Assembly: GCA_027489245.1 (NCBI GenBank)
Contig: JAIYAC010000010.1
Coordinates: 62,001 to 126,000, forward strand
DNA: 64,000 nucleotides
Direction of reading: 5' to 3'
From: Neisseriaceae bacterium
GTDB lineage: Bacteria > Pseudomonadota > Gammaproteobacteria > Burkholderiales > Chromobacteriaceae
A model generated the notes under the pieces. The model did no database searches. It was given only the letters and a program-made list of their open reading frames with translations, and was not told where the DNA came from. Positions 26,550 to 36,661 of this stretch are shown one piece after another (the stretch's first letter is position 1; each line of letters starts with the position of its first letter). A program made the position numbers and the translations under genes.

Positions 26550-29378
26550 ATGATGCAATCCATGTACAGTCATTCCCACCTGTTTGGTGGAAATGCACCG
26601 TTCATCGAGGAACTGTACGAACAGTATCTCGCTGATCCGAACGTGGTTCCGGCGGAATGGCGGGATTACTTCGATAAGCTGGCAATGGCACCGGGTGCGG
26701 CAGAGCGCGACGTAGCGCATCAGCCTATCCAGGAGTCGTTCATTCAGCTGGCCAAAAAGCCGCTGGCTGGCCAGCGCAGCAGCGATGTAGCCAACTGGGA
26801 ATCCATGCAAAAGCAGGTAGGCGTACTGAAGCTGATCTCGGCTTGGCGCGTACTGGGTTCCCGCCAGGCTAACCTGGACCCGCTCAAGCGTATGGACCAG
26901 GCGACCATGCGTGAGCTGGACCCGGCTCAACATGGCCTGTCCGATGCCGATATGGCTGTGCAGTTCAATGTAGGCTCGCTGGTTGCCCCGCAAAAGCTGC
27001 CACTGTCCGACATTCTCGCCCGTCTGAAACAGACCTACGGCGGCAATGTGGGCGTGGAATACATGCACATCACCACCTCTGAAGAAAAACACTGGGTACA
27101 GAAGCGCTTTGAAGGCGACCTGTCCACCCCGCGTTACAACGCAGAGAAAAAACAACGCATTCTGAAGCAGATCACTGCGGCAGAAACGCTGGAACGCTAC
27201 CTGCATACCCGCTACGTAGGCCAGAAGCGCTTCTCGCTGGAAGGCGGCGAATCCGCCATCGCCGCGCTGGACCACCTGATCCAGAACGGTAGCGCCTACG
27301 GCGTGGAAGAGCTGATCATCGGCATGGCCCACCGTGGCCGTCTGAACGTGCTGGTGAATACCCTGGGCAAGCTGCCGCGCGACCTGTTTGCCGAGTTCGA
27401 AGGCAAAGCAGCGCAAGAGCTGGCCTCGGGTGACGTGAAGTACCACATGGGCTTCTCGTCCGATATCCCTACCGCCAACGGCCCGATGCACGTATCGCTG
27501 GCCTTTAACCCGTCCCACCTCGAAATCGTGAACCCGGTAGTAGAAGGTTCCGTGCGTGCCCGCCAAGAGCGCCGCAACGACGTGGAAGGCAAATCGGTCG
27601 TGCCGCTGCTGATTCACGGTGACTCCGCCTTTGCCGGCCTGGGCGTCAACCAGGGCACCTTCAACCTGTCGCAAACCCGTGGCTATCGTACCGGCGGTAC
27701 CATCCACCTGGTGATCAACAACCAGGTAGGCTTTACCACCTCCGACACCCGCGACATGCGTTCCACCCTGTACTGTACCGACGTGGCCAAGATGATCGAA
27801 GCACCGATCTTCCACGTGAACGGGGATGATCCGGAAGCCGTCTGCTACGTGATGCAGGCTGCGCTGGAATACCGCATGCAGTTCAAGAAGGACGTGGTCA
27901 TCGACCTGGTGTGCTACCGCAAACTGGGCCACAACGAAGGCGACGATCCGTTCCTGACCCAGCCGATGATGTACAAGCGCATCGCCAAGCACGCCGGTGT
28001 GCGCGCCATGTACGCACAGCGTCTGGTGGCCGAGGGTGTACTGAAGGCCGAAGCCGCAGACGACCTGATTCGTGCCTACCGTGATGCGCTGGACAAAGGC
28101 GAACACGTAGAACAGACCGTGCTGTCCAACTACCGCCGCGAACACGCGCTGGACTGGAGCCAGTATCAGGGTACCCACTGGGCACACCCTACCGATACCA
28201 GCCTGCAGCAAGCCGATGTACAGCGTCTGGCCGAGAAGTTCACCCACGTACCCGCCGACTTCAAACCGCACCCTACCGTGAAGCGCGTTATCGAAGCACG
28301 CCAGGCCATGGCGCGCGGCGAGCAGCCACTGGACTGGGGTATGGCTGAAACCCTGGCCTACGCCAGCCTGGTGACCAACGGCTACGCCGTACGTATTTCC
28401 GGTGAAGATTCGGGCCGTGGCACCTTCTCGCACCGCCATTCGGTACTGCATGACCAGAACCGTGAAAAGTGGGACCAGGGTACTTACATTCCGCTGGCCA
28501 ATATGAGCGAAAACCAGGCCGACTTCCGTGTGATCGACTCGATCCTGAACGAAGAAGCGGTACTGGCCTACGAGTACGGCTACGCCTGCTCCGCCCCGGA
28601 CCAGCTGGTGATCTGGGAAGCCCAGTTCGGCGACTTCGCCAACGGCGCCCAGGTAGCCATTGACCAGTTCATCTCCTCCGGCGAAACCAAGTGGGGCCGT
28701 CTGTGCGGCCTGACCACCATCCTGCCGCACGGCTACGATGGCCAGGGCCCGGAGCACTCGTCCGCCCGTCTGGAACGCTGGCTGCAGCTGTGCGCCGAGC
28801 ACAATATGCAGATCGTGATGCCGTCCGAAGCCGCGCAGATGTTCCACATGCTGCGTCGCCAGGTACTGCGCCCGTATCGCAAGCCGCTGGTGATCTTCCT
28901 GTCCAAGCGCCTGCTGCGCTACAAAGACTCGATGAGCCCGATCGAAACCATCACCCAGGGCTCTTTCCGCCCGGTGATCGGCGACGCCACCATCCAGGAC
29001 CCGAAAAAGGTGAAACGCGTACTGCTGTGCGCTGGCCAGGTGTACTACGACCTGGTCAACGGCCGCAAAGAGCGTGGCATGGAAGAAGACGTGGCCATTA
29101 TCCGTATCGAACAGCTGTATCCGTTCCCGACCGAGCTGCTGCAAGCCGAGCTGGCCCAGTTCTCGCACGTGAAAGAGCTGCTGTGGGTACAGGAAGAGCC
29201 GCGTAACCAGGGTGCCTGGTACCAGATCCGCCACCGCCTGGAAGGCCTGCTGCAAGCCAAGCAGACGCTGGAGTTTGCCGGTCGTCCGTCGTCGGCTTCC
29301 CCAGCCGTGGGCTATATGAGCAAGCACGTTGCCCAGCTCAAGTCCTTCGTCGAAGAAGCGTTTTCGCTCAATAAATAA
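26550..29378 (+). CDS. sucA: 2-oxoglutarate dehydrogenase E1 component
   Basis: 942 aa from ATG 26550, which has AAAGGG upstream; the open frame to 26472 has no support. It decarboxylates 2-oxoglutarate with thiamine diphosphate and transfers the succinyl group to E2. Visible parts: an N-terminal LFGGNAPFIEELYEQYLADP typical of OdhA, the thiamine-binding region GDSAFAGLGVNQGTFNL to NNQVGFTT, and the transketolase-like C-terminal half with EDSGRGTFSHRHSVLHDQ. First gene of sucA-sucB-lpdA. Confidence 0.97.
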   Translation: MMQSMYSHSHLFGGNAPFIEELYEQYLADPNVVPAEWRDYFDKLAMAPGAAERDVAHQPIQESFIQLAKKPLAGQRSSDVANWESMQKQVGVLKLISAWRVLGSRQANLDPLKRMDQATMRELDPAQHGLSDADMAVQFNVGSLVAPQKLPLSDILARLKQTYGGNVGVEYMHITTSEEKHWVQKRFEGDLSTPRYNAEKKQRILKQITAAETLERYLHTRYVGQKRFSLEGGESAIAALDHLIQNGSAYGVEELIIGMAHRGRLNVLVNTLGKLPRDLFAEFEGKAAQELASGDVKYHMGFSSDIPTANGPMHVSLAFNPSHLEIVNPVVEGSVRARQERRNDVEGKSVVPLLIHGDSAFAGLGVNQGTFNLSQTRGYRTGGTIHLVINNQVGFTTSDTRDMRSTLYCTDVAKMIEAPIFHVNGDDPEAVCYVMQAALEYRMQFKKDVVIDLVCYRKLGHNEGDDPFLTQPMMYKRIAKHAGVRAMYAQRLVAEGVLKAEAADDLIRAYRDALDKGEHVEQTVLSNYRREHALDWSQYQGTHWAHPTDTSLQQADVQRLAEKFTHVPADFKPHPTVKRVIEARQAMARGEQPLDWGMAETLAYASLVTNGYAVRISGEDSGRGTFSHRHSVLHDQNREKWDQGTYIPLANMSENQADFRVIDSILNEEAVLAYEYGYACSAPDQLVIWEAQFGDFANGAQVAIDQFISSGETKWGRLCGLTTILPHGYDGQGPEHSSARLERWLQLCAEHNMQIVMPSEAAQMFHMLRRQVLRPYRKPLVIFLSKRLLRYKDSMSPIETITQGSFRPVIGDATIQDPKKVKRVLLCAGQVYYDLVNGRKERGMEEDVAIIRIEQLYPFPTELLQAELAQFSHVKELLWVQEEPRNQGAWYQIRHRLEGLLQAKQTLEFAGRPSSASPAVGYMSKHVAQLKSFVEEAFSLNK

Positions 29379-29432
29379 CACCTGCACAAAAGAACGGGGC
29401 GGCAGCAAGCCGCCCCACAACGGAGAAGAACA

Positions 29433-30683
29433 ATGGCCATTATCGAAGTCAAAGTCCCCCAGCTCCCGGAATCCGTGTCCGAAGCCACCCTGATGACCTG
29501 GCACAAGCAAGTAGGCCAGGCTGTAGCCCGCGATGAAAACCTGATCGATCTGGAAACAGACAAAGTGGTACTGGAACTGCCAGCGCCACTGGCAGGCGTG
29601 ATCGTGAAAATCATCGAGCAGGATGGCGCGACCGTGACCTCCGGCCAGCTGATCGCCCACATCGATACCGAAGCCACCGCTGGTGCGTCTGCGCCCGCTG
29701 CTGCAGCGCCTGCCGCTGCCCCGGCTGCCGCCCCGGTACAAGCTGCTGCTACCGGCGGCGCTGCCATGCCTTCCGCTGCCAAGCTGGCCGCCGAAACCGG
29801 CGTGAACCTGGCTGACGTAGCCGGCACCGGCCGTGAAGGCCGTATCCTGAAAGAAGACGTCGCTGCCGCCAAACCGGCTGCTGCCCCGGCCCAGTCCGGC
29901 CCGGTGATCGCTGCTGCCGCTCCGTCTGCTGGCGTAGCCCTGGCGTCCACCCCGGCTGTCAACGCCGCTGCGCTGACTTCCGGCCGCCCGGAGCAGAGCG
30001 TGCCGATGTCCCGCCTGCGCCAGCGCGTGGCCGAGCGTCTGATCCTGTCGCAGCAAACCAACGCGATTCTGACCACTTTCAACGAAGTGAACATGAAGCC
30101 GCTGATGGACCTGCGCAACAAATACAAAGACAAGTTCGAAAAAGAGCACGGCGTGAAGCTGGGCTTCATGGGCTTCTTTGTGAAAGCCGCCGTTGCCGCA
30201 CTGAAGAAATACCCGATCGTGAACGCGTCGGTAGATGGCAACAACATCATCTATCACGGCTACTTCGACATCGGCGTGGCAGTAGGCAGCCCGCGTGGCC
30301 TGGTGGTACCGGTTATCCGTAACGCCGACCAGCTGTCGCTGGCTGACATCGAGAAACAGATCGCCGACTTCGGCAAGCGCGCCCAGGAAGGCAAGCTGAC
30401 CGTGGACGAGCTGACTGGCGGTACCTACACCATCTCCAACGGCGGTACCTTCGGCTCCATGATGTCCACCCCGATCATCAACCCGCCGCAATCCGCCATT
30501 CTGGGCATGCACGCTACCAAAGAGCGCGCTGTGGTAGAAAACGGCCAGGTTGTGGTACGCCCGATGATGTATCTGGCGCAGTCCTACGACCACCGCATCA
30601 TCGACGGCCGCGAAGCCGTGCTGTCGCTGGTTGCCATCAAGGACGCCATCGAAGATCCGGCTCGCCTGATCCTGGATCTGTAA
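29433..30683 (+). CDS. sucB: 2-oxoglutarate dehydrogenase E2, dihydrolipoyl succinyltransferase
   Basis: 416 aa. The lipoyl domain (1-75) carries the target Lys in [12 protein letters not shown]. An Ala/Pro-rich linker follows, then the E1/E3-binding domain [19 protein letters not shown] at about 115, a second Ala-rich linker and the catalytic domain with [13 protein letters not shown]. Forms the core of the complex. GGAGAAG precedes the start. The gap to sucA is 54 bp. Confidence 0.97.
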   Translation: MAIIEVKVPQLPESVSEATLMTWHKQVGQAVARDENLIDLETDKVVLELPAPLAGVIVKIIEQDGATVTSGQLIAHIDTEATAGASAPAAAAPAAAPAAAPVQAAATGGAAMPSAAKLAAETGVNLADVAGTGREGRILKEDVAAAKPAAAPAQSGPVIAAAAPSAGVALASTPAVNAAALTSGRPEQSVPMSRLRQRVAERLILSQQTNAILTTFNEVNMKPLMDLRNKYKDKFEKEHGVKLGFMGFFVKAAVAALKKYPIVNASVDGNNIIYHGYFDIGVAVGSPRGLVVPVIRNADQLSLADIEKQIADFGKRAQEGKLTVDELTGGTYTISNGGTFGSMMSTPIINPPQSAILGMHATKERAVVENGQVVVRPMMYLAQSYDHRIIDGREAVLSLVAIKDAIEDPARLILDL

Positions 30684-30783
30684 TCACCGCAGGCGGAGGG
30701 CAGGCGCAGCCTGTCATCCGCCATTCACGACGAACTGGCAAGCTGGCCGTATGCGGCCAACTTGCTACAGGATAGAGAACACC

Positions 30784-32217
30784 ATGTCCCAACAATTCGA
30801 CGTAGTAGTGATCGGCGGCGGCCCAGGCGGCTATGTAGCTGCCATTCGTGCAGCCCAGCTGGGCTTCAGCACCGCTTGCGTAGACGCTACTAAAAACCCG
30901 GAAGGCAAGCCTTCGCTGGGTGGTACCTGCCTGAACGTAGGCTGCATCCCGTCCAAAGCCCTGCTGCAGTCGTCGGAAAACTTCCACGCCGTACAGCATG
31001 ACTTTGCCAAGCACGGTATCAGCGTAGAAGGCGCGCAGATGGACGTGGCCAAAATGCTGGCCCGCAAGAACGACATCATCACCAAAAACGCCGGTGGTAT
31101 CAGCTTCCTGTTCAAAAAGAACAAGGTCGCCAACATCCACGGTCTGGCCACGCTGAAAGCCCGCCAGAACGAAAAATGGGTGATCGAGGTTGCCGATAAC
31201 GGCGCCGTGGTCGATACCCTGGAAGCCACCCACGTCATCATCGCTACCGGCTCCAGCCCGCGCCAGCTGCCTGGCCTGGCGACCGACAACCAGATCGTAC
31301 TGGACAACGAAGGCGCCCTGGCGCTGACCGCTGTACCGGCACGCCTGGGCGTGATCGGCGCCGGTGTGATCGGCCTGGAAATGGGTTCGGTATGGAAGCG
31401 CCTGGGCGCCGACGTCACCATTCTGGAAGCCGCACCGACTTTCCTGGGCGCTGCCGACCAGCAAATCGCCAAGGAAGCCTTCAAGACCCTGACCAAAGAC
31501 ACCGGCCTGGATATCAAGCTGGGCGTGAAAATTGGCGAGATCACCAAGGCTGACAACGGCGTGGTAGTGAACTACGAGCTGAACGGCGAAGCCGTAAAAG
31601 CCGAGTTCGACAAGCTGATCGTGTCCATTGGCCGCGTGCCGAACACCCAGGGCCTGGGTGGCGCCAACGTGAACCTGCAAATGGACGACCGCGGTTTCAT
31701 CGTGGTAGACGACCACTGCCACACCAACCTGCCGAACGTATGGGCGATTGGTGACGTGGTGCGCGGCCCGATGCTGGCGCACAAGGCGTCGGAAGAAGGC
31801 GTGGCCGTGGCCGAGCGTATTGCTGGCCAGAAGCCGCACGTAGATTTTGGCGTGATTCCATGGGTGATCTACACCAGCCCGGAAATCGCCTGGGTCGGCA
31901 AGACCGAAGAGCAGCTGAAGGCTGAAGGCATCGAGTACAAGAAGGGCACCTCCGGTTTTGCGGCCAACGGCCGTGCGCTGGGTCTGGGCCAGGCACAAGG
32001 TACCGTGAAGATCCTAGCTTGCGCCAAGACCGACCGTATCCTGGGTCTGCACATGATCGGCCCGATGGTGTCCGAACTGGTGACCGAAGGCGTGGTATCC
32101 ATGGAATTCAAAGCTGCCAGCGAAGACCTGGCACGCATTGTCCATGCCCACCCTAGCTTGTCCGAAGTGGTACACGAAGCCGCCCTGGCCGCCGACAAGC
32201 GCGCCCTGCACGGCTAA
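30784..32217 (+). CDS. lpdA: Dihydrolipoyl dehydrogenase (E3)
   Basis: 477 aa from ATG 30784. It reoxidises dihydrolipoamide of E2 using FAD and NAD. FAD-binding [17 protein letters not shown], redox-active [19 protein letters not shown]-binding [17 protein letters not shown] and the C-terminal active-site His region [16 protein letters not shown] are all present. It is the last gene of the 2-oxoglutarate dehydrogenase operon. A copy of the repeated word lies in the gap before it (30752) and another within it (31959). Confidence 0.96.
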   Translation: MSQQFDVVVIGGGPGGYVAAIRAAQLGFSTACVDATKNPEGKPSLGGTCLNVGCIPSKALLQSSENFHAVQHDFAKHGISVEGAQMDVAKMLARKNDIITKNAGGISFLFKKNKVANIHGLATLKARQNEKWVIEVADNGAVVDTLEATHVIIATGSSPRQLPGLATDNQIVLDNEGALALTAVPARLGVIGAGVIGLEMGSVWKRLGADVTILEAAPTFLGAADQQIAKEAFKTLTKDTGLDIKLGVKIGEITKADNGVVVNYELNGEAVKAEFDKLIVSIGRVPNTQGLGGANVNLQMDDRGFIVVDDHCHTNLPNVWAIGDVVRGPMLAHKASEEGVAVAERIAGQKPHVDFGVIPWVIYTSPEIAWVGKTEEQLKAEGIEYKKGTSGFAANGRALGLGQAQGTVKILACAKTDRILGLHMIGPMVSELVTEGVVSMEFKAASEDLARIVHAHPSLSEVVHEAALAADKRALHG

Positions 32218-32223
32218 AAGAAC

Positions 32224-32270
32224 AGGCAGCAGGCAGGGCACTTTCAGGGTAAAGTGCCGGCCCGCTGCCT
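32224..32270 (+). terminator. Long hairpin after lpdA, probable terminator or mRNA end structure
   Basis: GGCAGC and GGGCACTTT pair with AAAGTGCC and GCTGCC around a CAGGGT loop, with small mismatches. It lies 7 bp after the lpdA stop. Only a short GGTTTTG follows, so termination may be partial, allowing read-through to sucCD. Confidence 0.5.
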
Positions 32271-32395
32271 CTATGGTTTTGTTGCCGATATCGATAGAAC
32301 ACACCGCTTGTAGCCCAGGCGGTACAATCGCGACATCTCAGGCATAGCAAGGTTGGCCGCAAAGCCAGCCAACTATCCACCCGAAAGGAAACTTA

Positions 32396-33565
32396 ATGAA
32401 CCTGCACGAATACCAAGCGAAAGAGCTGTTGGCCAAATACGGCCTGCCGGTGCAAAAAGGCATTCTGGCCACTACGCCGGAAGAAGCCGCTGCTGCCTAC
32501 GACCAGTTGGGCGGTAAATTTGCCGTTGTCAAAGCCCAGGTCCACGCTGGTGGCCGCGGCAAAGCCGGTGGCGTAAAAGTGGTGAAAACCCGCGAAGAAG
32601 CTGCCGAAGTAGCCAAAACCCTGATCGGTACCAACCTGGTAACCTATCAGACCGACGCAGCCGGCCAGCCGGTAAACAGCGTGCTGGTATGTGAAGACAT
32701 GTACCCGGTACAGCGCGAACTGTACCTGGGCGCCGTGGTAGATCGCGGTTCCCAGCGCGTGGTATTCATGGTGTCCACCGAAGGCGGCGTGGAAATCGAA
32801 AAAGTAGCCGAAGAAACCCCGGAAAAGATCATCAAGATCGAAGTGGACCCGCTGGTAGGCATGCAGCCGTTCCAGACCCGCGACGCAGCCTTCGCCCTGG
32901 GCCTGTCCGGTTCGCAGATCGCAGCGTTCAGCAAACTGATGCTGGGTGCTTACAACGCTTTCGTTGAAAACGACTTTGCCCTGTTCGAAGTGAACCCGCT
33001 GGCACTGCGCGAAAACGGCGAACTGGCTTGCGTAGACGGCAAGATCAACCTGGACTCCAACGCCCTGTACCGTCACCCGGCCCTGCTGGCCCAGCGCGAC
33101 AAGTCGCAGGAAAACGAGCGCGAAGTGAAAGCTTCCGAGTTCGACCTGAACTACGTAGCCCTGGAAGGCAATATCGGCTGCATGGTAAACGGCGCCGGTC
33201 TGGCCATGGCGACCATGGACATCATCAAGCTGAAAGGCGGCCAGCCTGCCAACTTCCTGGACGTGGGCGGCGGCGCAACCAAAGAGCGCGTGATCGAAGC
33301 GTTCAAGCTGATTCTGGCTGATACCTCGGTACAAGGCGTGCTGATCAACATCTTCGGCGGCATCGTACGTTGCGACATGATCGCTGAAGCGATCATCGCT
33401 GCCGTAAAAGAAGTGAACGTGACCGTACCGGTTGTTGTGCGCCTGGAAGGCAACAACGCCGAACTGGGTGCCAAGATCCTGGACGATTCCGGTCTGAAAC
33501 TGACCTCCGCCCAGGGCCTGAACGACGCAGCCGAGAAGATCGTTGCTGCTGTTGCCGCCCTGTAA
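32396..33565 (+). CDS. sucC: Succinyl-CoA synthetase beta subunit (ADP-forming type)
   Basis: 389 aa. With SucD it converts succinyl-CoA to succinate with nucleotide phosphorylation. The ATP-grasp domain begins [19 protein letters not shown], with the glycine-rich [13 protein letters not shown]; the C-terminal half includes [13 protein letters not shown] and [22 protein letters not shown] precedes the ATG. It is 178 bp after lpdA and may have its own promoter in that gap, which also holds a repeated word at 32352. Confidence 0.97.
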   Translation: MNLHEYQAKELLAKYGLPVQKGILATTPEEAAAAYDQLGGKFAVVKAQVHAGGRGKAGGVKVVKTREEAAEVAKTLIGTNLVTYQTDAAGQPVNSVLVCEDMYPVQRELYLGAVVDRGSQRVVFMVSTEGGVEIEKVAEETPEKIIKIEVDPLVGMQPFQTRDAAFALGLSGSQIAAFSKLMLGAYNAFVENDFALFEVNPLALRENGELACVDGKINLDSNALYRHPALLAQRDKSQENEREVKASEFDLNYVALEGNIGCMVNGAGLAMATMDIIKLKGGQPANFLDVGGGATKERVIEAFKLILADTSVQGVLINIFGGIVRCDMIAEAIIAAVKEVNVTVPVVVRLEGNNAELGAKILDDSGLKLTSAQGLNDAAEKIVAAVAAL

Positions 33566-33592
33566 TCACCTGCACCGCATAAGGATTTCAAA

Positions 33593-34477
33593 ATGAGCGT
33601 ATTGGTAAACAAAGATACGAAAGTGCTGGTGCAAGGCTTCACCGGCAAAAACGGTACTTTCCACGCCGAACAGGCGCTGAAAGTAGGCACCAAGGTGGTT
33701 GGCGGTGTAACCCCGGGCAAAGGTGGCAGCGAGCACCTGGGCCTGCCGGTGTTCAACACCATGAAAGACGCTGTACGTGAAACCCAGGCTGATGCTTCGG
33801 TTATCTACGTACCGGCAGCTTTCGCCAAGGATTCCATCCTGGAAGCGGTTGAAAGCGGCGTGAAGCTGATCGTGTGCATCACCGAAGGCGTGCCTACCCT
33901 GGACATGCTGTACGTGAAAAAAGCCGTGGACGAAGCCGGCATCCGCCTGATCGGCCCGAACTGCCCAGGTATCATCACCCCGGGCGAGTGCAAGATCGGC
34001 ATCATGCCATGGCACATCCACAACCCGGGCCGCATCGGTATCGTGTCCCGTTCCGGCACCCTGACTTACGAAGCAGTGGCACAAACCACCGCTCTGGGTC
34101 TGGGCCAGTCCACTTGCATCGGTATCGGCGGCGACCCTATCCCGGGTACCAGCCACATTGACGCGCTGCGCCTGTTCCAGGATGACCCGGATACCGACGC
34201 GATCGTGATGATCGGTGAAATCGGTGGTTCCGCCGAAGAAGAAGCCGCCGAGTTTGCCAAACAGTACGTGACCAAGCCGGTAGTAGGTTACATCGCTGGT
34301 GTGACCGCACCAAAAGGCAAACGCATGGGCCACGCTGGCGCCATCATCTCTGGCGGCAAAGGTACTGCCGAAGAGAAGTTCAAGGCTTTCGAGCGTGCAG
34401 GCATTGCCTACACCCGCAGCCCGGCTGAAATCGGCAAGACCATGTTCGAACTGCTGAAAAGCAAGGGCATGATCTAA
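33593..34477 (+). CDS. sucD: Succinyl-CoA synthetase alpha subunit
   Basis: 294 aa. It binds CoA and carries the phosphorylated His. [17 protein letters not shown] is the CoA-binding N-terminus; the active-site His lies in [20 protein letters not shown] near residue 246. AAGGA precedes the start, 27 bp after sucC. A strong terminator follows. Confidence 0.97.
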   Translation: MSVLVNKDTKVLVQGFTGKNGTFHAEQALKVGTKVVGGVTPGKGGSEHLGLPVFNTMKDAVRETQADASVIYVPAAFAKDSILEAVESGVKLIVCITEGVPTLDMLYVKKAVDEAGIRLIGPNCPGIITPGECKIGIMPWHIHNPGRIGIVSRSGTLTYEAVAQTTALGLGQSTCIGIGGDPIPGTSHIDALRLFQDDPDTDAIVMIGEIGGSAEEEAAEFAKQYVTKPVVGYIAGVTAPKGKRMGHAGAIISGGKGTAEEKFKAFERAGIAYTRSPAEIGKTMFELLKSKGMI

Positions 34478-34501
34478 GCTTTCTGCCTGGCCAGAACAGC
34501 A

Positions 34502-34531
34502 CAACGCCACCGCATGCGGTGGCGTTTTTTA
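34502..34531 (+). terminator. sucCD terminator
   Basis: Stem AACGCCACCGC with GGTGGCGTT around ATGC, followed by TTTTTT. A repeated word copy lies directly after it (34537-34546). Confidence 0.9.
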
Positions 34532-34548
34532 TTGCCTGCGGCCAACCT

Positions 34549-35397
34549 TTACGGCTGATACCACAGGTTTTTGCGCTCTAGCGGGGTTTCTGGCGGCAGC
34601 ATGGGGTTGGCCAGGTGGATGATCTGGCGTTTATCCAGCTGCAGTGCGCGCAGAGTGTTGCCGTTATGCTGCTGGAACAGTGCTTCGAAGCTACCGTCGC
34701 TGATGGCCAGCTCCAGCCCCTGGCGAATCATCTGCGCCAGCTTGGGGCGGTTGGGGCTGACAAAAAAGTAAAACGCGGTAGGGTAGTGCAGCAGGATGTG
34801 CTGGTCTATTTCCAGCCGTAGATCGGCATGGGTACGCTGTTCGTTCTGGATCTCGATCACGCTGCGCGGAAAGTAGTCAAAGCGGTGCTTGGCCAGCATG
34901 GTGAACAGCGGCTCGTAGTCCGGGGTGCTCACTACCGGCAGGCCGGCTGCTTGCAGGATGGTGGTATCCGGCCAGTCGTGCTCCTGGCCGGCGGTAAACC
35001 TGGCCAGGGTTTTCAGGTTGTTCACCTCGGCCAGCAGGTGGGCTTTGCCGGGAGGCAGTAGCGCCACTCGCCAGCCTATCAAGCCCTTGTAGAGCGGGAT
35101 GCGGATAGGTAGCAGCAGGCGCTCCCGCTCGCGGTTGGTCATGGTCCACATCACATCGATGCGGCTTTGTTTGCGCTGCAGCTCCATGATGGCCCTGCCT
35201 TGCACCATGGTCGGGCCAGGCCGCAGCAGGCAGGTGGTACCGGCTTTGCCGCAAGCCAGTTTGAGCAGGGACAGCATGTAGTGCAGCTGCGGGTCGCCCT
35301 TGGCGGGCAGAATGGGGTAGTTGATCAGCACCGGGGTCGCGTAACAGCTTGCCCCGATGAACAGGCCTAACAAGAACAGTTTAAGGCGGGCTGGCAT
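34549..35397 (-). CDS. Periplasmic solute-binding-like protein
   Basis: 282 aa from ATG 35397, which begins with a signal peptide (PARLKLFLLGLFIGASCYA). The remainder resembles family-3 type extracellular solute-binding proteins (transporter substrate-binding domain): DVMWTMTNRERERLLLPIRI, GWRVALLPPG and a C-terminal AQMIRQGLELAISDGSFEAL. There is no permease or ATPase gene beside it, so it may serve in sensing or act alone. The start lies 17 bp inside the end of the LysR gene, so the two are translationally linked. The ligand is unknown. It converges on sucD; the gap includes a repeated word copy. Confidence 0.7.
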   Translation of the reverse strand: MPARLKLFLLGLFIGASCYATPVLINYPILPAKGDPQLHYMLSLLKLACGKAGTTCLLRPGPTMVQGRAIMELQRKQSRIDVMWTMTNRERERLLLPIRIPLYKGLIGWRVALLPPGKAHLLAEVNNLKTLARFTAGQEHDWPDTTILQAAGLPVVSTPDYEPLFTMLAKHRFDYFPRSVIEIQNEQRTHADLRLEIDQHILLHYPTAFYFFVSPNRPKLAQMIRQGLELAISDGSFEALFQQHNGNTLRALQLDKRQIIHLANPMLPPETPLERKNLWYQP

Positions 35398-36286
35398 GGT
35401 GGCTATCCAGTAACAGTTCACGGGTCAGGGTGATCCAGGCGCGGGCTGCGTGCGAAAGATAGCTGTCTTTCTTCCAGATCAGGCCGATGTGCCAGATGAT
35501 GCGCTCATCATCAATGGGGATCACGTCGAAGCGGTGCGGCTCCAGCTGGCTGGCAATGGCTTGGGGCAGCAGGGCAATGCCCAGTCTAGCTTCCACCATG
35601 GCAACGATAAAATCCCAGTGCGCGCTGCGCCCGGCAATGTTGATGTTTTTTCCCATCATGCGGAAGGCATCGCTGATGCGTGTGGTCAGCGAGAAGTCCT
35701 CGGGGTAAAACACGATGGGCTGGTCGGCTACATCGGGCAGGGTCAGCATGGCGCGGCCATGCCAGGGGCTGCCGGCCGGGGCCACCAGGCACAGGCGGTC
35801 GCGTACCAGGCTCAGGCTGTTGAAGGTGTGGTGGTCTACCGGCAGCACGGCCGCGCCGATTTCCAGGTTGCCCGAGCGGATACTGCTTTCAATGGCCAGC
35901 GCGCCGTCTTCCACCATTTTCAGCTCTACGCCGGGGTAGCGGTCGCGAAACGCGCCCACCACCGGGGCAAAGAAAGCGCCACCGGCCATGGGTGGCAGAC
36001 CCACCACCAGCTCGCCGCGGGCGAGCGAGGCCAGGTCGGCCAGAGCGTTTTTGAGGCGCAGCTGGGCGGCCAGTACGTCTTGCCCGCGCAGGTAGACCAC
36101 CCGCCCGGCGTCGGTGAGCTGAAAACTTTTGCCTTCGCGGATCAACAGTGGCGTACCCAGCTCATCCTCCAGCTGCTTCACCATTTTGCTGATGGTGGGC
36201 TGGGTGACAAACAGTGCCTCTGCGGCACGGGTGAAGTTTTGCTGGCGTACCAGCTCGGCAAAATAGCGCAGCGCCTTGATGTCCAT
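35381..36286 (-). CDS. LysR-family transcriptional regulator
   Basis: 301 aa from ATG 36286, which gives the canonical MDIKALRYFAELVRQQNFTR start and has GGA at suitable distance; an ATG two codons upstream is also possible. The helix-turn-helix covers residues 16-60 (AAEALFVTQPTISKMVKQLE), followed by the two-lobed effector-binding domain (ELVVGLPPMAGGAFFAPVV onward). It resembles CidR/CynR-type regulators. The divergent side holds no protein gene but a probable structured RNA whose promoter overlaps a T-N11-A dyad (36322-36336), so that RNA may be the regulator's target. It overlaps the binding-protein gene downstream. Confidence 0.85.
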   Translation of the reverse strand: MDIKALRYFAELVRQQNFTRAAEALFVTQPTISKMVKQLEDELGTPLLIREGKSFQLTDAGRVVYLRGQDVLAAQLRLKNALADLASLARGELVVGLPPMAGGAFFAPVVGAFRDRYPGVELKMVEDGALAIESSIRSGNLEIGAAVLPVDHHTFNSLSLVRDRLCLVAPAGSPWHGRAMLTLPDVADQPIVFYPEDFSLTTRISDAFRMMGKNINIAGRSAHWDFIVAMVEARLGIALLPQAIASQLEPHRFDVIPIDDERIIWHIGLIWKKDSYLSHAARAWITLTRELLLDSHHASPP

Positions 36287-36300
36287 TATCATTCCAAAAA

Positions 36301-36356
36301 AGAATAGTTTTGATAATTTTAATTCATTTTTAGAATGTAATAAACCTACGTATACT
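36301..36356 (+). promoter_or_regulatory. Promoter with LysR-type dyad ahead of structured RNA
   Basis: ATTC-N7-GAAT at 36322-36336 fits a LysR T-N11-A dyad. A -10 box TATACT is at 36351-36356; no good -35 box is seen, as is common for activator-dependent promoters. A second AGAAT lies at 36301. Confidence 0.45.
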
Positions 36357-36362
36357 CCGTCT

Positions 36363-36621
36363 CACTCTCTGTGTTGTGTTGTGGCTCGTAAACACAGCAG
36401 GTGTTGACCGCTTAAGGCTGCCAAGGATTCTCCTCCCGACGCAGCTGCGAAACACCCGCTGTCTGCCACAGGTGGCGTTGCCACTTTTGGTACAGGCACC
36501 AGCCTAGTGCTGGTTCAGGATTATCTGGTGCCTCGTACATCCGGGGATTGTGTACGAGGTGAATCCTCTGTTTTCCCCTTACGAGCGTTGTTCGGCCGGC
36601 TATCAAGCCGGCTTTTTTTTT
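36363..36621 (+). ncRNA. Structured non-coding RNA candidate with strong terminator
   Basis: No credible protein is encoded, yet the stretch is bounded by a promoter-like box and a textbook terminator (GCCGGCT, ATCA, AGCCGGC, then nine T; 36595-36621). In between I can pair ACAGCAGGTGTT with AACACCCGCTGT (36394-36405, 36451-36462), GTGGC with GCCAC (36472-36484), AGGCACCAG with CTGGTGCCT (36494-36502, 36525-36533), and CCTCGTACA with TGTACGAGG (36531-36559); two of these share three bases and may alternate. AGGATTC (36424) also pairs with GAATCCT (36561). GGA trinucleotides lie in two loops, as in CsrA-binding RNAs. It does not match 6S, tmRNA, RNase P or SRP RNA as I know them. About 260 nt. 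Confidence 0.6.
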
Positions 36622-36661
36622 GCCTGTCTGTTTTGTACAGCGCGCCTTGCGGCCAACCAGG

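Noticed and set aside
26403-30593. A 1396-aa open frame antisense to sucA and sucB
   Set aside because: It mirrors strongly conserved genes in high-GC DNA, has no ribosome site or motif, and its composition (His, Val, Gln-rich) is that of a shadow frame. The same holds for the long antisense frames opposite lysS, sdhA, prfB, ccoN, pepN and tnaA.
36363-36621. 6S RNA, tmRNA, RNase P RNA or a known riboswitch
   Set aside because: None of their conserved core sequences could be found in the stretch.
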